From positions 1 through 64,000 of the forward strand of contig JBKQTR010000229.1 in NCBI GenBank assembly GCA_052143095.1: a DNA stretch of 64,000 nucleotides, in the 5' to 3' direction. Both the position numbers and the translations under genes were made by a program. Of the stretch, positions 7,435-17,168 are shown one piece after another. How positions within the stretch are numbered: the first letter of the stretch is position 1; each line of letters begins with the position of its first letter. Under the pieces are notes generated by a model. That model made no database searches. It had not been told where the DNA came from and saw nothing but the letters and a program-made list of their open reading frames with translations. This DNA is from DAHUYF01 sp052143095 (GTDB lineage: Bacteria > Pseudomonadota > Alphaproteobacteria > ATCC43930 > CGMCC-115725).

Positions 7435-8787
7435 ATGGATGCGGCTCTCCTCCAGCGCTTCGGCGATCAGCGCATCCCGCGCTACACCAGCTATCCGACG
7501 GCGCCGCATTTCAGCGCGAGCGTGGGCGTGCGCGACGGCCAAGCCTGGCTCGCCGCGCTCGATCCCGTGGCCTCGCTCTCGCTCTACCTGCACGTGCCGT
7601 TCTGCAGCGCGCTCTGCTGGTATTGCGGCTGCCACACCAAGGTGCCGGGGCATGACGAGCCGGTCGCGCGCTATGTCGAAGCGCTGGAGCATGAGATCTG
7701 CGGGGTCGGGGATCTCCTGACCGGCGGCAGGCGCGTCGTCCATCTGCATTGGGGCGGCGGCACGCCCACCATCATCGGCCCCGACCGCTTTCGCCGGGTG
7801 ATGCAGCTGATCCGGCGGCGCTTTGCCGTCGCCGGCGATGCCGAACTCGCCATCGAGATCGATCCGCGCCGGCTCACCCCGGAGATGGTGGCGGCGTTCC
7901 GGGAGGAAGGCATCACCCGTGCCAGTCTCGGCGTCCAATCCTTCGATCCTGTCGTGCAACAGGCCATCAATCGGGTGCAAAGCTTCGCCGCGACCGAACG
8001 CGCCGTCGATCTCCTGCGCGGCGCCGGCATCGCCGGCGTCAATTTCGACATCCTCTACGGGCTGCCGCATCAGACCGTCGCGTCCTGCCGGGAAACCGTG
8101 GACCGCGCCGCGGCATTGGCGCCCGACCGGCTCGCCGTCTTCGGCTACGCCCATGTCCCGACCCTGAAGCGTCATCAGCAGCGCATCGACGCGGCGGCGC
8201 TACCGGGCGCGGCCGAGCGCCACGCCCAGGCCGAGGCGATCACCGATGCGCTGCAGCGGGAGGGCTATATCGCCGTCGGCCTCGACCATTTCGCGCGCCC
8301 GGCCGATGCGCTCGCCCGCGCTTTCGCGGCAAAGCGGCTGCGGCGCAACTTCCAGGGCTACACCACCGATCCCGCGACAGCGCTGATCGGCTTCGGCGCC
8401 TCGGCGATTTCCGCATTGCCCCAGGGGTATCTCCAGAACACGCCGCTCATCGGCGCCTATGGCGACGCGGTGGTGGTGGGGCGCCTCGCCAGCGCGCGCG
8501 GCGCGGTCCTCAGCGGCGACGACCGGCTTCGCCGCGAGATCATCGATCATCTCATGTGTTATCTCGCCGTCGATCTCGGCGAGATCGCCGCCCGGCATGG
8601 AACGGATGCCGCGGGTTTCGCGCCCGAGCGGCGCGCGCTGCAGGACCTCGCGCAGCACGGCATCGTGCGGCTCGACGGCGACCGCATCGAGATCGTCGAG
8701 GCCTGCCGGATGCTGGTCCGCGTCGTCGCCGCCGTCTTCGACACCTATCTCGACCGCTCCGGCGACCGCCACGCCCGCGCGATCTAG
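7435..8787 (+). CDS. hemN: Oxygen-independent coproporphyrinogen III dehydrogenase
   Basis: 450 residues, against about 457 for E. coli HemN. A radical-SAM enzyme that oxidatively decarboxylates coproporphyrinogen III to protoporphyrinogen IX without O2. Seen: the N-terminal RIPRYTSYPTAPHF segment typical of true HemN rather than HemW, the cluster motif CSALCWYCGCHTK (CxxxCxxC plus the adjacent Cys), the GGGTPT SAM-binding motif, and the GVQSFD and NFDILYGLP strands. The ATG at 7435 was chosen over 7396 because it does not overlap the oxygenase gene and gives the normal HemN start. The FNR/FixK promoter at 6074 matches the need for this enzyme at low oxygen. It complements hemE, hemH and hemJ found at 40-42.6 kb. 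Confidence 0.96.
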   Translation: MDAALLQRFGDQRIPRYTSYPTAPHFSASVGVRDGQAWLAALDPVASLSLYLHVPFCSALCWYCGCHTKVPGHDEPVARYVEALEHEICGVGDLLTGGRRVVHLHWGGGTPTIIGPDRFRRVMQLIRRRFAVAGDAELAIEIDPRRLTPEMVAAFREEGITRASLGVQSFDPVVQQAINRVQSFAATERAVDLLRGAGIAGVNFDILYGLPHQTVASCRETVDRAAALAPDRLAVFGYAHVPTLKRHQQRIDAAALPGAAERHAQAEAITDALQREGYIAVGLDHFARPADALARAFAAKRLRRNFQGYTTDPATALIGFGASAISALPQGYLQNTPLIGAYGDAVVVGRLASARGAVLSGDDRLRREIIDHLMCYLAVDLGEIAARHGTDAAGFAPERRALQDLAQHGIVRLDGDRIEIVEACRMLVRVVAAVFDTYLDRSGDRHARAI

Positions 8788-8958
8788 CGCATGTTTCCGC
8801 TGCATCGGCGCCGGTGCGTCCTTCGAGACGCGATGCTTCGCATCGCTCCTCAGGACGAGGAAGATTGTTGATGGCACAAAGAAAATCGCCTCATCCTGAG
8901 GAGCGCCCGCTGGGCGCGTCTCGAAGGACGCACTGACTCGATCCAGCGGAAACGCGCG
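8788..8958. repeat. Palindromic repeat, family A copy 1 (paired arms)
   Basis: The whole gap between the convergent hemN and chemoreceptor genes is a large imperfect inverted repeat. The left arm (8814-8870) begins GTGCGTCCTTCGAGACGC, has a hairpin CGATGC/GCATCG and ends CTCAGGACGAGGAAG. The right arm (8889-8933) is its complement with a different hairpin stem. The outer flanks also pair (GTTTCCGCTGCATC against the complement of GATCCAGCGGAAAC). The core shares AAAATCGCCTCATCCTGAG with copy 4 near 60.6 kb. Confidence 0.85.
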
Positions 8959-10638
8959 CTACGCCGCGCGGATGCCGCGCAGGAACTGATCGACCTCGCT
9001 GCGCAACCGATCGGCTTGCGCGCCGAGCTCGGTTGCCTTCGACAGCACGCCCGCCGCCAGTGTGCCGGTCTTGCCGGCGCTGTCGCTGACGCCGGCGATG
9101 TTGGTCGAGACCTGGCCGGTGCCTTGCGCCGCTTCCTGGGTGTTGCGCGTGATCTCGCGCGTCGCGGCACCCTGCTCCTCCACCGCCGAGGCGATCGAGC
9201 TCGAGACCTCGTTGATCTCGCCGATGGTGCTGCCGATGCCGCGCATCGCCGCCACCGCCGCGTTGGTCTCACTCTGGATCGCCGCGATCTGTCCGGCGAT
9301 CTCCTCGGTCGCCTTGCCGGTCTGGTTGGCGAGCGCCTTGACCTCGCTCGCCACCACCGCGAAGCCCTTGCCCGCCTCGCCGGCGCGCGCCGCCTCGATC
9401 GTCGCGTTGAGCGCCAGCAGATTGGTCTGGCTGGCGATGTCGTTGATCAGCTGCACCACCTCGCCGATCTTGGTCGCGGCGTCGGCCAGCGCCTTGATAT
9501 TCTCGTCGGTCTTGCGCGTCTCGCCGACCGCGCGCTGGGCGATGCCGGAGGCATGCGACACCTGCCGCGCGATCTCGGCCACCGAAGCCGAGAGCTCTTC
9601 GGAAGCGGTGGCGACGGTGCTGACATTGGACGAAGCCTGTTCGCAGGCGCCGGTGACGACGACGGAGCGCTCGCTCGTCTCCTCGGCGGTCTTGCGCATG
9701 TCTTCGGCCATGCCGCGCAGATCGCCGGAGCCGGAGGACACCGCCTCCACCACCGCCTTGACGCGGCTCTCGAACTCGTCGGCGATGCGCATCGCCGCCT
9801 GGCGCCGCTCGTCGGCCGCGCGCGTCTCGGCGGCGCGATGCTCCTGCTCGGCTGCGTCGAGCCGCAGCGCGTGGTCGCGGAAGGTCTCCAGCGACTGCGC
9901 CAGCCGGCCGATCTCGTCGCGCCGTCCGGTGTAAGGCGTGGTGATCGCCTTGTCGCCCTCGGCCAGCCGCCGCATCGCGCCGGTGATCACGGCAAGCGGC
10001 TTGCCGACGCTGCGGCTCAGCACGATCGAGGCGCCGATGACCAGCGCCAGCACCAAGGCGATGAGCAGGCTGGTGCGCTGCACCTGCGACCAGAAGATGG
10101 CGTTGACATCGTCGACATAGATGCCGGAGCCCATCGTCCAGTCATAGGGATCGTAACGGACGCTGTAGCCGATCTTGGGCAAGGGATCGTCGCTGCCGGC
10201 ACGCGGGAAGCGATAGGCGGCGAAGCCGCCGCCCTTGGCGGCCTGGGCGATGAGCTCGCGGCTGAAATAGACGCCGTCGCTGTCCTTGGCCTCCCACATG
10301 TTCTTGCCTTCGAGCCTCGGGTCGGGATGGGCGAGGTTCACCCCCTGGCTGTTGAGGGCGAAGAAGTAGTTGGCGCCCTCGTAGCGCAGATGGCGGATGA
10401 TGTTCTTGGCCCGCTCCTGGGCTTCGTCCTCGCTCAGCCCCGCCTTGATCGCTTGCTGATGGTCGATGTCGATCATCTCGCGGACGACGAGCACGAGCTC
10501 GCGCACCTTGGCCTTGCGGTCTTCCAGCACGTTGTCGCGCAGGGTCCAGAGGCCGACGCCGGCCACCGCGATGATGCCGATGACGGCGACGGTGACCATC
10601 ACCTGGAGCTTCAGCGATATCCTGAGATTGCCGAACAT
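8959..10638 (-). CDS. Methyl-accepting chemotaxis protein with Cache sensor domain
   Basis: 559 residues. A membrane chemoreceptor that passes ligand signals to CheA/CheW. In order: TM1 at about 13-32; a periplasmic single-Cache-type domain (about 35-185, with NYFFALNSQGVNLAHPDPRLEG and DWTMGSGIYVDD); TM2 at about 192-212; HAMP (RRLAEGDKAI); and a long coiled-coil signalling domain with the conserved hairpin tip INDIASQTNLLALNATIEAARAGEAGKGFAVVA. There is no C-terminal NWETF tether for CheR. The ATG at 10636-10638 is preceded by a GGAGAAAG ribosome-binding site; a longer frame to 10731 adds an unlikely leader. No che operon is in the window. Ligand unknown; Cache domains of this type often bind small organic acids. 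Confidence 0.93.
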   Translation of the reverse strand: MFGNLRISLKLQVMVTVAVIGIIAVAGVGLWTLRDNVLEDRKAKVRELVLVVREMIDIDHQQAIKAGLSEDEAQERAKNIIRHLRYEGANYFFALNSQGVNLAHPDPRLEGKNMWEAKDSDGVYFSRELIAQAAKGGGFAAYRFPRAGSDDPLPKIGYSVRYDPYDWTMGSGIYVDDVNAIFWSQVQRTSLLIALVLALVIGASIVLSRSVGKPLAVITGAMRRLAEGDKAITTPYTGRRDEIGRLAQSLETFRDHALRLDAAEQEHRAAETRAADERRQAAMRIADEFESRVKAVVEAVSSGSGDLRGMAEDMRKTAEETSERSVVVTGACEQASSNVSTVATASEELSASVAEIARQVSHASGIAQRAVGETRKTDENIKALADAATKIGEVVQLINDIASQTNLLALNATIEAARAGEAGKGFAVVASEVKALANQTGKATEEIAGQIAAIQSETNAAVAAMRGIGSTIGEINEVSSSIASAVEEQGAATREITRNTQEAAQGTGQVSTNIAGVSDSAGKTGTLAAGVLSKATELGAQADRLRSEVDQFLRGIRAA

Positions 10639-10795
10639 GATGCGCTTTCTCCTCGACGGTCGGCGGCACGAGGAGTGAAACAAGATTTTATGAAAAAACC
10701 ATTGTATCGGTAGCCGGAGATCGCAGATCAAGTACTAAACAGGGTATCGCGGGCGCCCGTTCCCTGATTTCTGCTCCCTGCTCCCCGCTCCCTGG

Positions 10796-12133
10796 TCAAG
10801 GCAAGCCGGCGGCGCGCTCGCGGCTGACGCCGTCGAGGCGGGCGCCGTCGAGGCGGGCGCCATAGAAGGTGGCGTCGTCGAGCCTGGCGCCCTGCAGCTT
10901 GGCGCCCGTCAGATTGGCGTTGGAGAAATCGGCGCCGGCGAGATTGGCGCCGCGCAGATCGGCCTCGCGCAGGCTGGCGCGGGCGAATTTGGCGCGCTCG
11001 AAATTGGACGGCAGCTCGCGGCAGCCGTCGCCGACATCGCGCAGCGGCCCGAGCTGCGCGCCGGTCAGATTGGCTTCGTTGAAATGCGCGCGCTGGAACA
11101 CGGCGCCGCGCAGGTCGGCCTCGCGCAGATCCGCGCCGCGCAGATCGGCGCCGGAGAGATCGGCCATGACGAATTGCGCGCGGACCAGCGACGTGCGCTG
11201 CAGCCGCGCGCCTTTGAGCATCGCCAGCACCAGCCGCACGCCGTCGAGCGGCCGGCCGGAGAGGTCGATCTGCGGCAGTACGGCGCGCCCACCCTCGCGC
11301 CCCTGGGTGTCGAGCCACAGCGCGTGCTGACGCACCAGGTCGGTCATCTCGCCATGGGTCTTGCCGAGATACTCAGTACGGAGGGCGTCCTTCATCCCCA
11401 CCAGCGCATAGGCCGAGGCGTCGAGGATGGCGCCGCGCAGATCAGCGCCGCGCAGATCGGCGCCGTTGAGATCAGCGCCGATCAGCACCGCCGCCTCGAA
11501 GGTGGCGCCGTGCAGCTTGGCGTTGGCGAGATTGACGCCCTCGAGATTGGCGCCGGTGAAATTAGCGTTGCGCAGGTCGCCGCCGCGCAGATCGGCGCCG
11601 CGCAGGACGGCATCGGTGAAATCGGCGCGCACGGTGACCGCGCCGGCGAGCTTCGCCTCGCTGAGATCGGCGCCGCGCGCCTCGATCGAGGTGAGGTCGG
11701 TGCGCGTCTCGCGCAGCTCGTCGAGCAGCCCCGCGTCGCTGTCGAACCGGCCGAGCGCCGCCTCGCGCAGATCGGCTTTGGCGAGGGTCGCCTTGTTGAG
11801 CCGGGCGCCGCGGCAGCAGGCGCCGCGCAGATCGGCGTGGGTCAGATCGGCGCCATCGAGATTGGCCATGCGCAGATCGGCGGCGAAGAGCGTCGCGTCG
11901 CGTAGCACGGTGCCCATCATCAGCGCTCGGCTGAGCCGCGCGCCGGTGAGCTCGACATCAGTGAGGTCGCGGCAGATGAGGTCGGCGTCGGCGAGGTCGT
12001 GCATGTTGAGCAGCGCGCGGCGGCCACCAGGCTTGCGCCCGACGAAGCGCTCATGCGATTGCAACGTCTGCTCGAGCTCGCCCGGACTGAGACGCCTCCA
12101 GCTTTGCGGGCCCTTTGGCTCGGTCGCCTTCAT
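10796..12133 (-). CDS. Pentapeptide-repeat protein
   Basis: 445 residues, mostly tandem A(D/N)LxG-type pentapeptides in two blocks (about 45-245 and 300-435) split by a non-repeat linker with LVRQHALWLDTQGREGG. Such repeats fold into a right-handed quadrilateral beta-helix. Family members range from DNA-mimic gyrase protectors to scaffold proteins; nothing here selects one role. There is no signal peptide. The ATG at 12131-12133 (MKATEPKG) is preferred to an upstream GTG at 12193 because the extra 20 residues are unlike the rest, though both lack a strong ribosome-binding site. The repeats make the DNA itself internally repetitive. The gene stands alone, with its own upstream region of 235 nt. 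Confidence 0.9.
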   Translation of the reverse strand: MKATEPKGPQSWRRLSPGELEQTLQSHERFVGRKPGGRRALLNMHDLADADLICRDLTDVELTGARLSRALMMGTVLRDATLFAADLRMANLDGADLTHADLRGACCRGARLNKATLAKADLREAALGRFDSDAGLLDELRETRTDLTSIEARGADLSEAKLAGAVTVRADFTDAVLRGADLRGGDLRNANFTGANLEGVNLANAKLHGATFEAAVLIGADLNGADLRGADLRGAILDASAYALVGMKDALRTEYLGKTHGEMTDLVRQHALWLDTQGREGGRAVLPQIDLSGRPLDGVRLVLAMLKGARLQRTSLVRAQFVMADLSGADLRGADLREADLRGAVFQRAHFNEANLTGAQLGPLRDVGDGCRELPSNFERAKFARASLREADLRGANLAGADFSNANLTGAKLQGARLDDATFYGARLDGARLDGVSRERAAGLP

Positions 12134-12192
12134 GGCAGGGTGACCGTAGCGGTAACGGTTTAAGATTCCTCTACTTATGCTCCATTTCTGCA

Positions 12193-12244
12193 CGATCGCC
12201 GGCGCCCCTGGCGGTTTCGGCGACGGCTAAAATGCCGGCGATCG
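12193..12244. repeat. 11-bp inverted repeat upstream of the pentapeptide gene
   Basis: CGATCGCCGGC (12193-12203) and its exact complement GCCGGCGATCG (12234-12244) are separated by 30 nt, 60 nt upstream of the chosen start of the pentapeptide-repeat gene. This may be an operator pair or simply a GC-rich dyad. The rest of the 12134-12368 gap shows no gene. Confidence 0.5.
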
Positions 12245-12368
12245 CCCGGCCGCACCCGGGCATCGCCCCCGCACCGTCTATGCCACTTTTGGGTGTCAGC
12301 CTCGGGCGGCGATCACCGGCGCGGCGCATCGCGGCAGTGGCGCGCCGCGCAGCGGCATCGCTCTTCCG

Positions 12369-13223
12369 TCACTCCCTTGGCGGCGGGCTCGCCGCCGGCT
12401 TGGCGTCCCGCGCCAGCAGCGCCTCGACGCTCATCGGGCTGATCTCGGTCTCGAGGTAGAGATCGACCCAGGCCAGCAACTGCGCACTGTCCCAGGGCAG
12501 CGCGACACCGACGGGATCGCGCGTCTCGCTGAGAATCGCCGACCGCAGCTGCAGCGGCGCCTCGGGCCGCGCCGCCAGCGCCTGCTTCGCCTCGAGCTCG
12601 TCGAGATAGGCGGCGGCGACGTCGCCGCGCAGCACGGCCTCGATCAGCTCCGGCTCCCAGCGCGGATACTCGCGCAGCTGGGCGAGCGGCAACAGGTGCC
12701 GGGCATAGTCGACATAGGCGGTGCCGCTGACGATGCCGACGGTGGTGTTGGCGCCGCGGACCACGTCGATCGGATCGCGTCCCTGGGCGAGCTGCGCGAA
12801 GCGCAGGCGGTTGAGCAGCAGCGCGTGGTGCAGCGTCAGATACGGGCGCGAGAAGCGTACCCGCGTGGCGCGGTTGAGCGTCTCGCTGAGCCTGGAAATG
12901 GCGAGATCCGCCTCGTGGCGCGCCACGACGTCGATCACCTCGTCGAAACTACGCGCGCGCCGATCGAAGTCGATAGCGACGCCGAGCGCCTTGGCCATGC
13001 CCTGGGCGAGGTCGATGTCGGCGCCCCGGAGCGCGCCGTTCTCGCCGGTGACGACGAAGGGCGGCACCTCGAAGCCGGCGACGGCGACGACGAGACGGCC
13101 GCGATCGAGAATGCGCTTGATGTCAGGAGCGAGCGGCGCCGGCGCCGTTTCCGCCGCCGCGACGCCAGGAATCCCGCCGAGACCCGCGAGGACCAAGCCA
13201 AGAAGCGCGCGGCGAGCCAACAT
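12369..13223 (-). CDS. Periplasmic solute-binding-like protein (SBP_bac_3 family)
   Basis: 284 residues with a signal peptide (MLARRALLGLVLAG..., likely cut after AAA near residue 24). The body is a type-3 extracellular solute-binding fold as in amino-acid ABC systems: GRLVVAVAGFEVPPFV, the GADIDLAQGMAKALGV segment, DLAISRLSETLNRATRVRFSRPYL, and a second-lobe GTAYVDY/YLDELEA region. No ABC permease or ATPase gene is nearby, so it is an orphan receptor or serves a distant transporter. The start at 13221-13223 places the signal peptide at the N-terminus; upstream in-frame residues belong to the permease gap. It is codirectional with the TauE/SafE and cysH genes, which makes an organosulfur or sulfonate ligand conceivable (inference only). 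Confidence 0.82.
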   Translation of the reverse strand: MLARRALLGLVLAGLGGIPGVAAAETAPAPLAPDIKRILDRGRLVVAVAGFEVPPFVVTGENGALRGADIDLAQGMAKALGVAIDFDRRARSFDEVIDVVARHEADLAISRLSETLNRATRVRFSRPYLTLHHALLLNRLRFAQLAQGRDPIDVVRGANTTVGIVSGTAYVDYARHLLPLAQLREYPRWEPELIEAVLRGDVAAAYLDELEAKQALAARPEAPLQLRSAILSETRDPVGVALPWDSAQLLAWVDLYLETEISPMSVEALLARDAKPAASPPPRE

Positions 13224-13248
13224 GGCCGGGATCCTAGCCCCGGCGACC

Positions 13249-14028
13249 TTAGAGCGCGAGCCTGCCGCCGACGACGATGAGCGTCGCCGCGAGCACGAGG
13301 CGCAGCACCACATCGGGCACGCGGGCGGCGAGATAGATGCCCAGCATGATGCCGGGCAGCGAGCCCAGCAGCAGCGAGCCCAGCAGCGACCAGTCGATCG
13401 AGCCGAGCAACCAGTGGCCGAGGCCGGCGGCGAGCGTCAGCGGCACCGCATGCGCAATGTCGGAGCCGACGATGCGCGCTGTCGGCAGCTGCGGATAGAG
13501 CAGGATGAGGGCAGTGACGCCGATGGCGCCGGCGCCGACCGAGGTGATCGGGACCAGGATGCCGAGCAGCGAGCCCATCGCCACGGTGAGCGCCGCGGTG
13601 CGGCGGGGATCGAGCTGGCCGATATGCCGGGCGTAAAAAGCGACGAGCTGGCGGCGGAAAATCAGCGCCGCGGCGGTGGCGAAGAGCGCGACGCTCAGCA
13701 CGGCGGTGATGATTCCGCCGGCGGCGCCGCCCTGGAGCTCGAGCTTCGAGAGCACGAACAAGGTCAGCGCGGTCATCGGCACGCTGCCCGCCGCCAGAAG
13801 CGCCACGATGCGCCACTCGATGGTGTGGCCGAGCCCGTGCACCAGCGTACCGCCGGTCTTGGTGGCGGCGGCGTAGAGCAGGTCGGTGCCGACCGCGGTG
13901 ACGGGGTGGATGCCGAACAGCAGGATCAGGATCGGCGTCATCAGCGAGCCGCCGCCGACGCCGGTCATGCCGACCAGCATGCCGACGCCGAAGCCCGACA
14001 ACGAGTAGAGAAAGTTGATCCCGTGCAT
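13249..14028 (-). CDS. TauE/SafE-family membrane permease
   Basis: 259 residues, about 7-8 hydrophobic segments, the usual size for the TauE/SafE (DUF81) family of sulfite and sulfonate-product transporters. It begins with the family signature GFGVGMLVGMTGVGGGSLMTPIL, repeated in degenerate form in the second half (VGAGAIGVTALILLY), giving the internal two-fold repeat. It lies between the solute-binding gene (25 nt) and cysH (129 nt) on the same strand, so export of sulfite or thiosulfate during sulfur assimilation is a reasonable guess. The ATG at 14026-14028 gives a short cytoplasmic N-terminus. Confidence 0.88.
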   Translation of the reverse strand: MHGINFLYSLSGFGVGMLVGMTGVGGGSLMTPILILLFGIHPVTAVGTDLLYAAATKTGGTLVHGLGHTIEWRIVALLAAGSVPMTALTLFVLSKLELQGGAAGGIITAVLSVALFATAAALIFRRQLVAFYARHIGQLDPRRTAALTVAMGSLLGILVPITSVGAGAIGVTALILLYPQLPTARIVGSDIAHAVPLTLAAGLGHWLLGSIDWSLLGSLLLGSLPGIMLGIYLAARVPDVVLRLVLAATLIVVGGRLAL

Positions 14029-14157
14029 CGTTTTGGCGCCTTACATACCGGGAGGCGACACGGTCACCCTGGACCAAGGCGGGTATCGTGCCCTGCGTCC
14101 TGCGGCGGCAGCGAATCTCGCGCCCCGGCGCCCCGACGTAAAGCTCTTTTCACGGGC

Positions 14158-14880
14158 TCAGAGCGCGGTCTCGTGATCGCGCACGCCATGGATGCCGCAT
14201 TCGCTTTTGTCGCGGCCGCGCCAGCGCCCGGCGCGCGGCGCTTCATCGGGCGCGACGCGGTCGGTGCAGGGCATGCAGCCGATCGAGCGGAAGCCATCGG
14301 CCTCGAGCGGGTGCGGCGGCAGGCCGCGCTCGGCAAAGCCGCGCGCCACGCGCTCCTGCCCGTAATTCCACAGCGGATTGACGCGGATCAGCCCGCCGGC
14401 GCGCTCGAGCGCCGCGAGATGGCCGCGGGCGCCGCCGTGATGGCGTTTGCGGCCGGAGATCACCGCCTCGACGCCGCCGAGCGCGCGCTCGAGCGGCTCG
14501 ACCTTGCGCAGCCGGCAGCAGGCATCGGCGTCGCGGTGCCAGAGCGTGCCGTCGGGATCGCGCCGCATCAGCTCGGCCGGGTCAGGCGCGAGGCTGCGCA
14601 CATCGGCGAGGCCGAGCTGCTCGATCAGCGCATCGCGATAGCGTAGCGTCTCGCCGAAGAGCTTGCCGGTGTCGAGAAAGATCACCGGCGTCGCGCGGTC
14701 GATGCGCGCCACCATGTCGAGGAGAAGCGCCGCTTCCGCGCCGAAGGAGGAGAGTACCGCGATGCGGCCGCTGAGCTCGCGCTCGATCAGCGGCGCGAGC
14801 AGCGCCTCGCCTTCGAGCCGGCCATAGCGGCTGACGAGCAGCGCCGTCCGGTAGTCCTGGTCGTTCTGGTCGACAGCCAT
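14158..14880 (-). CDS. cysH: Adenylylsulfate/phosphoadenylylsulfate reductase
   Basis: 240 residues. Reduces activated sulfate (APS or PAPS) to sulfite in assimilation. Seen: the SSFGAEAALLLDMVARID nucleotide-binding P-loop-like segment, the VIFLDTGKLFGETL strand, the two cysteine pairs (DACCRLRK near residue 120 and GCMPC near 207) that hold a [4Fe-4S] cluster in APS-reducing enzymes, and the catalytic KSECGIHG near the C-terminus. The cluster cysteines favour APS reductase rather than the cluster-free PAPS type. The start ATG at 14878-14880 lies only 23 nt from a terminator-like hairpin and T-tract in its own leader. The sulfite permease gene follows it. Confidence 0.93.
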   Translation of the reverse strand: MAVDQNDQDYRTALLVSRYGRLEGEALLAPLIERELSGRIAVLSSFGAEAALLLDMVARIDRATPVIFLDTGKLFGETLRYRDALIEQLGLADVRSLAPDPAELMRRDPDGTLWHRDADACCRLRKVEPLERALGGVEAVISGRKRHHGGARGHLAALERAGGLIRVNPLWNYGQERVARGFAERGLPPHPLEADGFRSIGCMPCTDRVAPDEAPRAGRWRGRDKSECGIHGVRDHETAL

Positions 14881-14903
14881 AGCGCGCTTCCGGCACCCTC
14901 CGG

Positions 14904-14946
14904 GAAAAAGAAAATCCGCCGCAGCCGTGGCGAAGCTGGGCGGATT
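14904..14946 (-). terminator. Rho-independent terminator in the cysH leader (attenuator candidate)
   Basis: On the minus strand an 8-bp stem AATCCGCC/GGCGGATT (14939-14946 with 14913-14920) encloses an 18-nt loop and is followed by TTTTCTTTTT. It sits between the predicted cysH promoter and the cysH ribosome-binding site. It may simply end the kinase transcript whose stop is at 15084, but no promoter fits in the 23 nt left before cysH, so it probably also regulates cysH. Confidence 0.7.
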
Positions 14947-14953
14947 CCGACCT

Positions 14954-14977
14954 CGCTTTAGCCGTATTTCTAAAGCG
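14954..14977. promoter_or_regulatory. 8-bp perfect inverted repeat in the cysH leader
   Basis: CGCTTTAG (14954-14961) and CTAAAGCG (14970-14977) flank an 8-nt loop. It lies between the predicted transcription start (about 15007) and the terminator. It could be a leader hairpin competing with the terminator or a protein-binding site. It matches no riboswitch class I recognise. Confidence 0.5.
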
Positions 14978-15013
14978 CCCGCAAGCTGAAGCTCAAATCG
15001 GCGCTGTGGATTG

Positions 15014-15042
15014 GTTCTAAATCACAAATTTATATCTGTCAA
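15014..15042 (-). promoter_or_regulatory. Predicted sigma-70 promoter for cysH
   Basis: On the minus strand TTGACA (15037-15042), a 17-nt AT-rich spacer and TAGAAC (15014-15019). The -35 is perfect and the -10 is four of six. Transcription would start near 15007, giving a leader of about 127 nt that contains the inverted repeat and terminator described separately. Confidence 0.6.
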
Positions 15043-15083
15043 TAAATTCTAATTAACTTGAAAAGATAGTAGTTTTGCCCGCC

Positions 15084-17045
<1,962 letters not shown>

Positions 17046-17131
17046 CAGGGCGCGGCTTTTCTCGGGGCGGTCAAGCGCCCGCGCTCCTCCGGCGAGGGGT
17101 AGCAAGGGCCTCCGATGCTACGACGCGATTG

Positions 17132-17146
17132 TTAAGAGATCGTCAA
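17132..17146. promoter_or_regulatory. CtrA-like TTAA-N7-TCAA motif
   Basis: TTAA, seven bases, TCAA: one mismatch from the TTAA-N7-TTAA CtrA recognition sequence, 87 nt upstream of the PAS kinase start. A single match of this kind is weak evidence in itself. Confidence 0.25.
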
Positions 17147-17168
17147 CCAAACCGCTGGTGGCGTTAAC

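Noticed and set aside
10768..10795. Repeated GCTCCCTG-type runs after the pentapeptide gene as a terminator
   Set aside because: They are short direct repeats without a stem or T-tract on either strand.
10800..11900. Tandem DNA repeats suggestive of a repeat array or CRISPR
   Set aside because: They encode the pentapeptide repeats; there are no constant repeats with unique spacers and no cas genes.
12721..14646. A 641-codon plus-strand frame opposite the solute-binding, TauE and cysH genes
   Set aside because: Antisense shadow without recognisable domains; the minus-strand genes are clear.
14881..15083. A known SAM-type riboswitch before cysH
   Set aside because: I could not match the conserved cores of the SAM classes I know; only a promoter, an inverted repeat and a terminator are supported.
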